From Pseudooceanicola antarcticus (GTDB lineage: Bacteria > Pseudomonadota > Alphaproteobacteria > Rhodobacterales > Rhodobacteraceae), in contig NZ_OBEA01000008.1 in the NCBI RefSeq assembly GCF_900215355.1, positions 62,001 through 126,000 of the forward strand: 64,000 nt of DNA. Reading direction: 5' to 3'. Below are positions 8,430 through 16,900 of the stretch, piece by piece; position 1 is the stretch's first letter; every line of letters begins with the position of its first letter. A program made the position numbers and the translations under genes. Under the pieces are notes generated by a model. The model made no database searches. It saw nothing but the letters and a program-made list of their open reading frames with translations, and had not been told where the DNA came from.

Positions 8430-9830
8430 TCAGGCCAGCGATGGCAGCCAGAGCACGATCTGCGGGAAGGCCACCAGGCCCGCGATGGTCAGCGCATCGG
8501 CGACGAAGAAGGGCGCCACGCCGCGGAACACGTCCTGGACCGAGACCTCGGGCCGCACACCCGCCACCACGAAGCAGTTGAGCCCGATGGGTGGCGTGAT
8601 CAGACAGAACTCCGCCATCTTCACCACCAGGATGCCGAACCAGATCGCGCACATGGGGCCCGACATGCCGAAGGTGCTGTCGGCGGCCGAGACCAGCTCT
8701 CCGCCGTTCAGCGCCATGACCGCCGGGTAGACCACCGGCAGGGTCAGCAGCAGCATGCCGATGGCATCCATGAACATGCCCAGCACCGCATAGGCCAGCA
8801 GGATCATCACCAGCGTCAGCATCGGCGCCTGGTCGAGCCCCGAGATCCAGTCCGAGAAGGCCCGCGGCAGATCGGCGAAGCCCAGGAAGCGGACATAGAT
8901 CAGCACGCCCCAGATGATGGTGAAGATCATCGCGGTCAGCTTGGCGGTCTCGATCAGCGCTTCCTTCAGCTGGCCCCACTTCAGCCCGTTGATCAGCGCC
9001 ATGACGAAGACCACGGCCGCGCCAAGTGCGCCGCCCTCGGTGGGCGTGCCCCAGGGGTCGCCGCCGAAGGGGTTGTAGATGAAGAAGACGATGATGAAGA
9101 CGACGAAGAAGATCGGGAAGGCCGGCGGCAGGGCCGCCAGGCGCTGACGCCAGGTGAAGCCGCGCACGGGCGGGCCGAACTTCGGCCAGACCAGCGCCAT
9201 CGAGACGATCAGCCCTCCATAGACCAGCGCAGAGAAGGCCCCGGGAATGAAGCCCGCCAGCAGCAGCTTGCCCACGTCCTGCTCGACGATGATCGCGTAG
9301 ATGACCAGGATGGCCGAGGGCGGAATGAGGCTGGCCAGGGTCCCGCCGGCCGCAACAACTCCGGCCGCGAAGCGCTTGTCGTAGTTGAGTTTCAGCATCT
9401 CGGGGATAGCGATGCGCGCGAAGACCGCCGAGGTGGCGACCGAGGCGCCCGAGACCGCCGCGAAGCCCGCCGTGGCAAAGACGGTCGAGACCGCAAGACC
9501 GCCCGGCAGCCAGCCGACCCAGCGTTTGGCGGCCTCGAAAAGCGCCTTCGTCAGGCCCGCGTAATAGGCCAGGTAGCCGATCAGGATGAAGGTCGGAATG
9601 AGGCTGAGAGACTGGCTGGCGACCTTGGAATGGGGCACCTGGCCCGCGGTCTTCACGGCGATGGTCATGGCGCGGCCGAAGCGGTCGGGCTCGTAGCCGA
9701 ACTTGGCCCAGAAGATCCAGAAAAGCCCCACAAGGCCGGCGATGCCGGCGGCGAAGGCCACCCGCATGCCAAGGACGACGATGACCAGCAGGAAGGCCGA
9801 GACGGCAATGCCGATTTCAATGGGTTCCAC
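8430..9830 (-). CDS. dctM: TRAP transporter large permease DctM
   Basis: This 466-residue membrane protein has about 12-13 transmembrane segments. It shows DctM family stretches such as GASVATSAVFARIAIPEM, GGTLASLIPPSAILVIYAI and LGMFMDAIGMLLLTLPV. A GTG start at 9830 is chosen because AAGGAG lies 7 bases upstream and it is 4 bases after the dctQ stop. Longer frames upstream run inside dctQ. With DctQ it forms the sodium-coupled permease that takes ligand from DctP. The substrate is probably an organic acid but is not determined by sequence. Confidence 0.93.
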   Translation of the reverse strand: MEPIEIGIAVSAFLLVIVVLGMRVAFAAGIAGLVGLFWIFWAKFGYEPDRFGRAMTIAVKTAGQVPHSKVASQSLSLIPTFILIGYLAYYAGLTKALFEAAKRWVGWLPGGLAVSTVFATAGFAAVSGASVATSAVFARIAIPEMLKLNYDKRFAAGVVAAGGTLASLIPPSAILVIYAIIVEQDVGKLLLAGFIPGAFSALVYGGLIVSMALVWPKFGPPVRGFTWRQRLAALPPAFPIFFVVFIIVFFIYNPFGGDPWGTPTEGGALGAAVVFVMALINGLKWGQLKEALIETAKLTAMIFTIIWGVLIYVRFLGFADLPRAFSDWISGLDQAPMLTLVMILLAYAVLGMFMDAIGMLLLTLPVVYPAVMALNGGELVSAADSTFGMSGPMCAIWFGILVVKMAEFCLITPPIGLNCFVVAGVRPEVSVQDVFRGVAPFFVADALTIAGLVAFPQIVLWLPSLA

Positions 9831-9834
9831 GGTC

Positions 9835-10467
9835 TTACTCCTTGCCGCCCGAGACGAGTTCTGCCTCTTCGGCGGCCAGCTCCGCCGCCGATCGTACCAG
9901 CGGCACCGCCACCGGCTCGGCCAGGTTCTGCGCGAAGGCGCGCGCGTAGCCCCAGAGCTGCAGCACCAGCCGCAGCGCCAGCACCGAGAAGGCCACCGGC
10001 GCCAGCAGTTTCGCGGGCCAGAGCGGCAGGGCAATGTCGATGGAGCTGTCGCGGCTCCAGAGCGGGCGGGTGAAATCGAAGCTGCGCTCGAAATGGGCCC
10101 AGGAGCCCCAGATCAGCAGCACGATCAGCACCAGCATGAAGGCAGTGGTGATGAACTCTGCCCCCCAGAGAGCGCGGCCCTTCAGGCGTCCCACCAGGAT
10201 GTCCATGCGGATGTGGCCTCCATCACGCTGTGTGAAGGAAACCCCCATGAAGGCGATCAGGGGCATCAACTGTTGAATCCAGTCAACATAGCCCGGCAGC
10301 GGCGCGTTGAAGAGGTTGCGGCCCCCGACCGAGACCACCGCCAGTACCATCAGCGAGAAGACCGCGATGCCCGACAAGAGCGCCATGAAGCGCTCGACGC
10401 GGTAAAGACCGCGATCTATCTGCGACAGCCTGCCGCCATCGGTCAGCACTGAGGAATGCCCTGCCAT
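9835..10467 (-). CDS. dctQ: TRAP transporter small permease DctQ
   Basis: This 210-residue protein has four transmembrane segments and the DctQ signature region RNLFNAPLPGYVDWIQ, then GGHIRMDILVGRL. ATG 10467 is chosen for the AAAGGGGCGG ribosome site; an in-frame ATG at 10506 would place the start within the terminator hairpin. The C-terminal tail is charged and likely cytoplasmic. It pairs with DctM and follows dctP across an intercistronic terminator. Confidence 0.9.
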   Translation of the reverse strand: MAGHSSVLTDGGRLSQIDRGLYRVERFMALLSGIAVFSLMVLAVVSVGGRNLFNAPLPGYVDWIQQLMPLIAFMGVSFTQRDGGHIRMDILVGRLKGRALWGAEFITTAFMLVLIVLLIWGSWAHFERSFDFTRPLWSRDSSIDIALPLWPAKLLAPVAFSVLALRLVLQLWGYARAFAQNLAEPVAVPLVRSAAELAAEEAELVSGGKE

Positions 10468-10486
10468 ATCCGCCCCTTTACCTTTC

Positions 10487-10523
10487 AAAAAAGACCGCCC
10501 CGACAATATCTTGCGGGGCGATC
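10487..10523 (-). terminator. Attenuator-type terminator between dctP and dctQ
   Basis: On the minus strand a 10-base stem (GATCGCCCCG pairing with CGGGGCGGTC, one G-U) closes an 11-base loop and is followed by six Ts. It begins about 14 bases after the dctP stop. It should terminate a fraction of transcripts and leave binding-protein mRNA in excess. Confidence 0.8.
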
Positions 10524-10536
10524 TTGAAGTTAAGGA

Positions 10537-11547
10537 TTACATCTGCGCCTTGGCGAGCGCATCCATCATCACGTCGTAGAGTTCCTGCGCGGGCAGGCCC
10601 TGTGCAGACATGTCGGCAATCCACTTCTCGCGGATCGGATCAGCGGCCTTGGCGCGGAAGGCGGCCAGGTCCTCTTCAGAGAAGGTGACCTTCTCGACGC
10701 CGCGCTCTTCCAGCACCTGGTCCCACTGCTCGTAGATCTTGCCGTAGGCTTCCAGGTAGTGATCCATCACCACCGGAATGGCCGCGTCCAGCGCCTCGCG
10801 GTGCTCGTCAGAGAGCATCTCGTAGGCGTCGGTATTGACCACGACCGGGCAGTTCACGGTGCCGGGGTTGAGGTTGGTGGTCCACCAGTCCGCCATGTCG
10901 ATGGTGCGGAAGCTGAGGTGGGCGTGGGGGGCGAAGGCCACGGTGTCGACGGTGCCGGAATCCAGCGCCGCATAGGCTTCGGACGAGGTCACCGAGGTGG
11001 GCACGGCGCCCACGGTGCGGAAGGCCTCGCCGATACCGCCGGTGGCGCGCACGCGCATGCCGTCGAAGTCTTCCAGCGTGGTGCGCGGCTCGCCCGTGCC
11101 GACCAGGTTGTACTGGGGCAGCGGCGAGGGCATCAGCAGCTTGGCGTTCCAGCGGCCCAGGTCGTCCTGAACTGCGGGGTGGTTGTAGACGGCCATCGAG
11201 ACGGCGATCTCTTCTTCCAGCGTGTTCACGCCCAGGAAGGGCAGTTCGAGCACGGTGATCGAGGGGTTCTTGTCGCGGTGGTAGCCGGCGCAGAACTGCG
11301 CCATCTCGAAGGCACCGATCGAGATCCCATCGAGGTTCTCGGTGTTCTTCGACAGGCCGCCGTAAGAGATGTTCAGCGTGAACTCACCGTCGGTGGTCTC
11401 GTCCAGGACCTCGGCCAGCTTTTCCACGTGACTGGTGAAGGCGCGCGCCTTGCCCCAGAGCGAGACGTTCCACTCTTCCGCACCCGCAGGCAGGGCTGCA
11501 CCAAGGCACAGCGCCGCAGCAGCGGCGCCGGTCAAAAATGTCTTCAT
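10537..11547 (-). CDS. dctP: TRAP transporter solute-binding protein DctP
   Basis: This 336-residue periplasmic protein has a signal peptide cleaved near AGA-EE at residue 23. The mature protein starts WNVSLWGKARAF. It includes the DctP ligand region GMRVRATGGIGEAFRTVGAVPTSV, whose RATG arginine binds carboxylates in the family, then SSEAYAALDSGTVDTV. A GGGAGGA ribosome site precedes ATG 11547. It is the first gene of dctPQM. The family supplies organic acids or related anions. An inverted repeat about 90 bases upstream may be its operator. Confidence 0.92.
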   Translation of the reverse strand: MKTFLTGAAAAALCLGAALPAGAEEWNVSLWGKARAFTSHVEKLAEVLDETTDGEFTLNISYGGLSKNTENLDGISIGAFEMAQFCAGYHRDKNPSITVLELPFLGVNTLEEEIAVSMAVYNHPAVQDDLGRWNAKLLMPSPLPQYNLVGTGEPRTTLEDFDGMRVRATGGIGEAFRTVGAVPTSVTSSEAYAALDSGTVDTVAFAPHAHLSFRTIDMADWWTTNLNPGTVNCPVVVNTDAYEMLSDEHREALDAAIPVVMDHYLEAYGKIYEQWDQVLEERGVEKVTFSEEDLAAFRAKAADPIREKWIADMSAQGLPAQELYDVMMDALAKAQM

Positions 11548-11632
11548 GATTTCCTCCCATGTGCGGCCCCTCCTCCGGGACCGTTCGTGGGGTCGGAGAC
11601 TAAAGGCTCAGACCTGTCACGCAAGAAAATTC

Positions 11633-11654
11633 CTCTACCTACTAACGGGTAGAG
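11633..11654. promoter_or_regulatory. Inverted repeat upstream of dctP, possible operator
   Basis: CTCTACC (11633-11639) and GGTAGAG (11648-11654) are exact reverse complements separated by 8 bases. The site lies about 86 bases upstream of the dctP start and outside any gene. No regulator gene is adjacent, so the binding protein is unknown. Confidence 0.45.
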
Positions 11655-11762
11655 AGGTGGCAGGCGCGCGACCGGGGAATTTCCCGAAACCCTGCGGAAA
11701 AGGCCGCCGGATCAGTGGGTAAGTCGGGATTATTTCACTTTCTCAACATTTTGCCCTATGGA

Positions 11763-14279
11763 TCACTGCAAAGCCTGCTGCACGCGGCGCAGCCTGAGCG
11801 CATTGGTCACCACCAGCACCGAGGAGGCCGCCATGGCCGCCGAGGCCAGCATGGGCGACAGCAGGGGCCCGTCCCAGAGGGTCAGCAGACCCGCCGCCAC
11901 GGGGATCAGCGCGACGTTGTAGGCGAAGGCCCAGAAGAGGTTCTGGCGAATATTGGCCATGGTGCGCCGCGAGAGCTCGAGCGCGGTCGGCACACCGCGC
12001 AGGTCGCCACCGACCAGCACCACCTCTGCCGCCTCCATGGCGATATCGGTGCCGGAGCCCATGGCCACGCCCACATCCGCCGCCGCCAGGGCCGGCGCAT
12101 CATTGATGCCGTCGCCGGCAAAGGCCACCGGCCCGCCCTCGGCGCGCAGGTCCTCGACCGCGGCGGCCTTGTCCATGGGCTTCACGCCCGCGCGGATCAT
12201 CTCGATGCCGAGCGCGGCGCCGACGTGGCGCGCGGCGGCCTCGCTGTCGCCGGTCACCATGGCGGGCCGCAGCCCCTGGGCCTTGAGCGCCGCGATGATC
12301 CGGGGCGCCTCCTCGCGGATCACGTCCGAGACCGAGAGCACCGCCAGCACCTGCGCGTCGCGCTGCGCATAAAGCACCGTGGCGCCGGTGCCCTCCCATT
12401 CGGCGGCCTGTTCGGCCAGCGCCTGGGGTAGCGGCACGGTCAGGAAATCGCGGTTGCCGATGCGCAGCTCACTACCTTCAGAACGCCCCGTAAGGCCTTC
12501 TCCGGAAATGGCTTTCACCTCTTCTACCTCGGGCAGATCCAGGCCGCGCTCCTGGGCGGCGCTGACGATGGCATGGGCGATGGGATGCTCAGAGCGGCTT
12601 TCCAGCGCCGCCAGCAGGGCCAGCGCCGCATCCTCGTCACCCTCTGCCATCACGCCGCTCAGCGCGGGCTTGCCGAGGGTCAGCGTGCCGGTCTTGTCGA
12701 AGGCCACCACCCGCACGTCGCGCAGCTTCTGCAGCGCGTCGCCACGGCGGAAGAGCACCCCCAGCTCGGACGCCCGGCCCGTGCCAACCATGATCGAGAC
12801 CGGCACCGCCAGCCCCATGGCACAGGGGCAGGCCACCACCAGCACCGAGACCGAGGCCACCACCGCGTTGCCGAAGCCACCCCCGAAGGCCAGCCAGGCC
12901 ACGAAGGTGACGAGGGCGGCGAGGATCACCGCGGGCACGAAGACCTGCGCGACGCGGTCGACTAGGTTCTGCACCGGCAGCTTTGCGCCCTGCGCCTCGT
13001 CCACCGCCTGCATGATGCGCGACAGCATGGTGTCACCGCCGGTGGCCGTGGCACGCATCACCAGCGCCCCTGCCCCGTTCACCGTGCCGCCGATCACCGG
13101 GTCGCCGGGGCGGCGGGTGGCGGGGATGGGCTCTCCGGTCACCATGCTTTCGTCGATGTCCGAGCTGCCCTCGGTCACCACCCCGTCGACCGGCAGGCGG
13201 TCACCGGGGCGCAGGGCGATCAGGTCGCCCGGTTCCAGCGCCGAGACGCGCACGGAAGAGAGCGTGCCATCGGGGGCCTGCAGAAGCGCCTCGCGCACCT
13301 GCAACCCGGCCAGGCGGCGGATCGCGGCAGAGGCCTGCCCACGGGCGCGCGCCTCCATCCAGCGACCAGCCAGGATCAGCGTGACGATGACGGCGGCGGC
13401 CTCGAAATAGACATGCGCCGCGCCCTCGGGCAGCAGCGCGGGGGCGAAGGTGGCCACCGTCGAGAAGGCCCAGGCGGCCGAAGTGCCTAGAACCACCAGC
13501 GCATTCATGTCCGGGGCGAGATGGCGCAGGGTGGGCAGACCCATGCGGAAGAAGCGCGCGCCGGGCCAGGCCAGCACCAGCGTGGTCAGCAGAAACTGCA
13601 CCACGTTCGAGGCGGTCATGCCGATGTTCATGGCGACCCAGTGGTGGAACGCGGGAAAGACATGTCCGCCCATGGCCAGAACCACCACCGGCAGCGACAG
13701 GGCGCCTGCGATCAGGGTGTCGCGCTTCAGGCCCTTGGCCTCGGCGGCCTGGCGGGCTTCGGCCTGCTCGGCGGCGCTGGCGCCCGAAAGCGCCTCTTGC
13801 GCGCCATAGCCTGCCGCCTCGACGGCGCGGATCAGCGCCTCGGGCGTCACCGCCCCGGTCAGCACCCGCGCCCGCGCGGTGCTGTTGGCCAGGTTGAACC
13901 CGGCCTCCTCGACGCCCGGCACCGCGCGCAGGGCGCCTTCGATCCGCGCCGCGCAGGATCCGCAGGTCGCGCCGTCGATCTCGAGAACCAGGGTGGTTTC
14001 AGAGGCAGGATAGCCCGCCTCGGCCAGTCGCGCCGCCGCCATGTCGGGGGTCAGCGAGCCGTCGTGGTCGATCTCGGCCCGCCGGGTGGCCAGGTTGACC
14101 CGCGCAGCCGTGGTGCCGGGCATCTCGCTCAGCGCCGTTTCGGCGCGGCGCACGCAGCCGCCGCAGTGCATGCCCGTGACTTCCAGCGTCAGGGTGCCCG
14201 AAGTGCCCGAGGGCTTGGCCCCGGAGGACGGGTTTTCGGAAGATTGGGGGGCCCCGGCGTCGGTCAGCCTCTGGTCCAT
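11763..14279 (-). CDS. copA: Copper-exporting P1B-type ATPase CopA
   Basis: This 838-residue heavy-metal P-type ATPase has two N-terminal HMA domains (GMHCGGC with C39 and C42, then GATCGSC). The membrane metal site CPC is in VVACPCAMGLAVP. The phosphorylation motif is DKTGTLT, the HP motif is SEHPIAHAI and the hinge is GDGINDAPALA. The CPC motif and paired CxxC domains indicate Cu(I) (or Ag(I)) export from the cytoplasm. ATG 14279 is chosen because it follows a MerR-type promoter and an AGGTGG site; an in-frame ATG at 14330 lies inside that promoter. It stands alone, with no copZ or cueR gene beside it. Confidence 0.95.
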   Translation of the reverse strand: MDQRLTDAGAPQSSENPSSGAKPSGTSGTLTLEVTGMHCGGCVRRAETALSEMPGTTAARVNLATRRAEIDHDGSLTPDMAAARLAEAGYPASETTLVLEIDGATCGSCAARIEGALRAVPGVEEAGFNLANSTARARVLTGAVTPEALIRAVEAAGYGAQEALSGASAAEQAEARQAAEAKGLKRDTLIAGALSLPVVVLAMGGHVFPAFHHWVAMNIGMTASNVVQFLLTTLVLAWPGARFFRMGLPTLRHLAPDMNALVVLGTSAAWAFSTVATFAPALLPEGAAHVYFEAAAVIVTLILAGRWMEARARGQASAAIRRLAGLQVREALLQAPDGTLSSVRVSALEPGDLIALRPGDRLPVDGVVTEGSSDIDESMVTGEPIPATRRPGDPVIGGTVNGAGALVMRATATGGDTMLSRIMQAVDEAQGAKLPVQNLVDRVAQVFVPAVILAALVTFVAWLAFGGGFGNAVVASVSVLVVACPCAMGLAVPVSIMVGTGRASELGVLFRRGDALQKLRDVRVVAFDKTGTLTLGKPALSGVMAEGDEDAALALLAALESRSEHPIAHAIVSAAQERGLDLPEVEEVKAISGEGLTGRSEGSELRIGNRDFLTVPLPQALAEQAAEWEGTGATVLYAQRDAQVLAVLSVSDVIREEAPRIIAALKAQGLRPAMVTGDSEAAARHVGAALGIEMIRAGVKPMDKAAAVEDLRAEGGPVAFAGDGINDAPALAAADVGVAMGSGTDIAMEAAEVVLVGGDLRGVPTALELSRRTMANIRQNLFWAFAYNVALIPVAAGLLTLWDGPLLSPMLASAAMAASSVLVVTNALRLRRVQQALQ

Positions 14280-14300
14280 GCTGCACCACCTTTCAGGCGC

Positions 14301-14330
14301 TAGATGGGACCTGACCATCGCAAAGGTCAA
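14301..14330 (-). promoter_or_regulatory. MerR-type (CueR/HmrR-like) promoter of copA
   Basis: On the minus strand TTGACC (14330-14325) and CATCTA/ATCTAG are separated by 18-19 bases, the long spacer typical of MerR-family promoters. An inverted repeat GACCT-N11-AGGTC (14308-14328) fills the spacer. Copper-responsive CueR/HmrR binds this kind of dyad. The regulator itself must be encoded elsewhere. Confidence 0.65.
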
Positions 14331-14332
14331 GT

Positions 14333-14362
14333 GGCGCGCCGCGAACCGTGTTCCGGCGCGCC
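14333..14362 (-). terminator. Hairpin between phnM and the copA promoter
   Basis: GGCGCGCCG (14333-14341) and CGGCGCGCC (14354-14362) form a perfect 9-base stem with a 12-base loop. It lies between the end of phnM and the start of copA. Because both genes are on the minus strand and copA is transcribed first leftward, the hairpin lies upstream of copA and can close the phn transcript before the copA promoter. There is no T-run. Confidence 0.45.
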
Positions 14363-14393
14363 TGCCCTGGGAACAGGCCCAGAGGCTTCTTGC

Positions 14394-15563
14394 TCAGCCC
14401 GCGCGGGCGCCTTCGACGAAGACGCCGCGCAGCACGGGCACATTGCCGCGTTTGGCGAAGCGGATCAGGTCGGCGCGCTGACCGATCTCCAGCGCCCCCC
14501 GGTCCGTCAGCCCCGAAGCCCGCGCCGGCGCCACGGTCACCGTGGCAAGGCCGCGCGCCATGTCGCCCCAGTGCTCACCCAGCTGCACCGCAGCCTGCAG
14601 CAGCGCCGCCGGCACGTAGTCAGAGCTGAGGATATCCAGCAGCCCGAGGTCCGCCAGCTCCGCCGCCGAGACATTGCCCGAGTGAGAGCCGCCCCGGATC
14701 AGGTTCGGCGCGCCCATGATCACCTTGATGCCATGGTCATGACAGGCCCGCGCCGCCTCGACCGTGGTCGGGAACTCCGCCAGGCCGATGCCGTGGCCTG
14801 CCGAGGTCTCGACCTGGGCGCGGGTGGTGTCGTCATGGCTGGCCAGCACCGCGCCGTAGCGCGCCGCCGCCTCGACCGAGGCGGCCTCGTGCCGCTCGCC
14901 CAGGCGGGCGTGCAGATCGAAGAGGAACTCGACATATTTGTCGAAACCCTCTTTCGACAGGCCATGCTTGCCGCAGACATAATCCTCGAACTTCGAGATA
15001 TCGCTGAACTGGCGCTGCCCCGGCGTGTGATCCATCAGCGAGACGATACCGACGTTGTCCTCGGGGCCGAACTCGGAAAGCTCCTCGATCAGGGTTTCCG
15101 AGCAGGTCTCGGCGCGCAGGTGCAGCTTGTGGCTGATCTTCAGCGCGCCCGCCTTGCGCATCACGGCGATCTCGTCGGCCATCGGGCGAGCGTAGCGACG
15201 GTAATCCCCGCGCGAACCCTCGACGATGGAGCCTACCCGGATCGCGTCGAAGACGGTGGTGATGCCGCAGCCGCAGAGCTCGGCGTCATGGGCGACGATG
15301 GCGGCGTGATGCGGCCAGTGGACCTTGGGGCGCGGGGTGATGTGGCGTTCCAGGTTGTCGGTGTGCAGCTCGACCAGACCGGGCGCCAGGTAGTCGCCCT
15401 CGCAATCCACCGCGCCCGCGGGCACGGCGCCAGAGCCGATCTCGGCGATCTTGCCGTCGCGCACCACGAGATGCCCCGAACGGGTCTCGCCCGGCAGGAC
15501 CAGGGTCACATTGGCCAGGACCATCTCGGCCTGGCGGGTGCTGTTTGCCATCTCGTCTTTCAT
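14394..15563 (-). CDS. phnM: Alpha-D-ribose 1-methylphosphonate 5-triphosphate diphosphatase PhnM
   Basis: This 389-residue amidohydrolase-superfamily protein hydrolyses the PhnGHIL product to the 5-monophosphate and pyrophosphate. The metal HxD motif is in LVELHTDNLERHITPRPK. The PhnM hallmarks SLMDHTPGQRQF, LASHDDTT and MGAPNLIRGGSHSGN are all present, followed by LDILSSDYVP. ATG 15563 overlaps the phnN stop by 4 bases (ATGA), fixing the start. It is the last gene of phnGHIJKLNM. A second, diverged paralogue lies at the other end of the cluster. Confidence 0.95.
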   Translation of the reverse strand: MKDEMANSTRQAEMVLANVTLVLPGETRSGHLVVRDGKIAEIGSGAVPAGAVDCEGDYLAPGLVELHTDNLERHITPRPKVHWPHHAAIVAHDAELCGCGITTVFDAIRVGSIVEGSRGDYRRYARPMADEIAVMRKAGALKISHKLHLRAETCSETLIEELSEFGPEDNVGIVSLMDHTPGQRQFSDISKFEDYVCGKHGLSKEGFDKYVEFLFDLHARLGERHEAASVEAAARYGAVLASHDDTTRAQVETSAGHGIGLAEFPTTVEAARACHDHGIKVIMGAPNLIRGGSHSGNVSAAELADLGLLDILSSDYVPAALLQAAVQLGEHWGDMARGLATVTVAPARASGLTDRGALEIGQRADLIRFAKRGNVPVLRGVFVEGARAG

Positions 15564-16132
15564 TTCACATGTCCCATGTCGGCATCGGCGCCGATCTGCT
15601 GCGCGTCCAGAATTTGCAGGACGGCCCGGACGGTGTCGTCCAGGGCGCCCGAATTGTCCACCTCATGCGGCACGACGCCCTCGGGCAGGGCAAAGCCCGC
15701 ACGGGCCAGCCGCCGCTCGATCTCTGCCGCATCCTCGCGGCCCCGCGCGGCCAGCCTCTCGGCCAGCACCGGCAGCGGCGCGCTCAGCAGCAGGCAGGCA
15801 AAGCCCGGCACCCGCCGCTGCGCCTCGGGCAGCACCCCGCGCGAGAGGTTCACCAGCAGGTGCTGCCCCGCCGCCAGCTGATCCAGAACGGCACGCGGCA
15901 CCCCGTAATTCAAGCCATGCGCCTGCCAGGAAAGCAGGAACTCCCCCGCCGCCGCGCGGGCGGCGAAATCCGCCTCGGTCGTGCCCTCGAAATCCTCACC
16001 ACCCGCTTCCGTGGGGCGGGTGATGACCCGGCGCACCAGGGCGATGCCGGGGCGCGCCTCGGCCACCGCCTGCATGACGCTGTCCTTGCCGACGCCCGAG
16101 GGGCCGACGACGCCAAGAAGCTTTCCGGCCAT
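15560..16132 (-). CDS. phnN: Ribose 1,5-bisphosphate phosphokinase PhnN
   Basis: This 190-residue guanylate-kinase-like P-loop protein has GVVGPSGVGKDSVM at residues 6-19. The conserved RRVITRP and GLNYGVP segments follow. PhnN phosphorylates ribose 1,5-bisphosphate to PRPP, closing the route from C-P lyase to nucleotide metabolism. ATG 16132 lies one base after the phnL stop, and its own stop overlaps phnM by 4 bases. The length matches PhnN (about 185). Confidence 0.93.
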   Translation of the reverse strand: MAGKLLGVVGPSGVGKDSVMQAVAEARPGIALVRRVITRPTEAGGEDFEGTTEADFAARAAAGEFLLSWQAHGLNYGVPRAVLDQLAAGQHLLVNLSRGVLPEAQRRVPGFACLLLSAPLPVLAERLAARGREDAAEIERRLARAGFALPEGVVPHEVDNSGALDDTVRAVLQILDAQQIGADADMGHVK

Positions 16133-16133
16133 C

Positions 16134-16817
16134 TCAGGCCACCTTCGCGGGCGTGAAGCCGGTCACGTCGACCTCGCGGTCACAGACCCGGTCGCGGGCC
16201 TCGACGTCGTGAAAGATCCCCACGATGGCCGCGCCCCGCGCCTTGGCCTCTTCGATCAGCTGCATCACCTGCTCGCGGTTGGTGGCATCAAGGCTGGCGG
16301 TCGGCTCATCCAGCAGCATGGCAGGGTACTGGCGCGCGAAGCCCCGCGCGATGTTCACCCGCTGCTGCTCGCCCCCCGAGAAGGTGGTGGGCGAAAGCCC
16401 CCAGAGCCGCTCGGGAATGTTGAGCCGGGTCAGCAGCGCGGCCGCGCGGGCCCGCGCCTCCCCGGCCTCGACACCGACCGAAAGCAGAGGCTCGGCCACC
16501 ACGTCCAGCGTCGGCACACGGGGCACCACGCGCAGGAACTGGCTGACATAGCCCAGCACCTCGCGGCGCAGCCGCAGGATCTCGCGCGGTGCGGCGGCGG
16601 CCACATCCACATCGCCCACCATGATCCGGCCCGAGGCCGCCAGGTAATTGCCGTAGATCATCCGCATCAGGGTGGATTTCCCCGCCCCCGAGGCGCCAAC
16701 CAGCGCCACGCATTCGCCGGCGGCGACCTGCAGCGAGGCGCCCTCCATCACCGGGATCACCGCCGCGCCCTGATTGTGCAGGGTGAAGGTCTTGCTGACG
16801 TCCTGTACCGAGATCAT
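16134..16817 (-). CDS. phnL: C-P lyase ABC-type ATP-binding protein PhnL
   Basis: This 227-residue ATPase has Walker [14 protein letters not shown], the signature [15 protein letters not shown] and Walker [13 protein letters not shown]. The [10 protein letters not shown] stretch is diagnostic of PhnL. With PhnG, PhnH and PhnI it helps attach methylphosphonate to the ribose of ATP. ATG 16817 ([11 protein letters not shown]) is where relatives begin. The frame stays open upstream to ATG 16841 and to GTG 16904, which overlaps the phnK stop as GTGA. A 29-residue extension through a repeat element is therefore possible. Confidence 0.9.
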   Translation of the reverse strand: MISVQDVSKTFTLHNQGAAVIPVMEGASLQVAAGECVALVGASGAGKSTLMRMIYGNYLAASGRIMVGDVDVAAAAPREILRLRREVLGYVSQFLRVVPRVPTLDVVAEPLLSVGVEAGEARARAAALLTRLNIPERLWGLSPTTFSGGEQQRVNIARGFARQYPAMLLDEPTASLDATNREQVMQLIEEAKARGAAIVGIFHDVEARDRVCDREVDVTGFTPAKVA

Positions 16818-16839
16818 GGTCCCGCCCTGTTCCTGTTTC

Positions 16840-16886
16840 ATCCGATGGCTCCAAATACTGCGGGGGTCCGGGGGCAGAGCCCCCGG
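16840..16886. repeat. Dispersed repeat copy 1, in the phnK-phnL gap
   Basis: The core ATCCGATGGCT, two variable bases, then AAATACTG (16840-16860) is followed by a perfect hairpin CCGGGGGC-AGA-GCCCCCGG (16868-16886). The same core recurs at 18660-18680 within phnI-phnJ. On the minus strand it is open in the phnL frame and would read SIWSHR. Confidence 0.7.
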
Positions 16887-16900
16887 CCTCGCCGCGCCTA

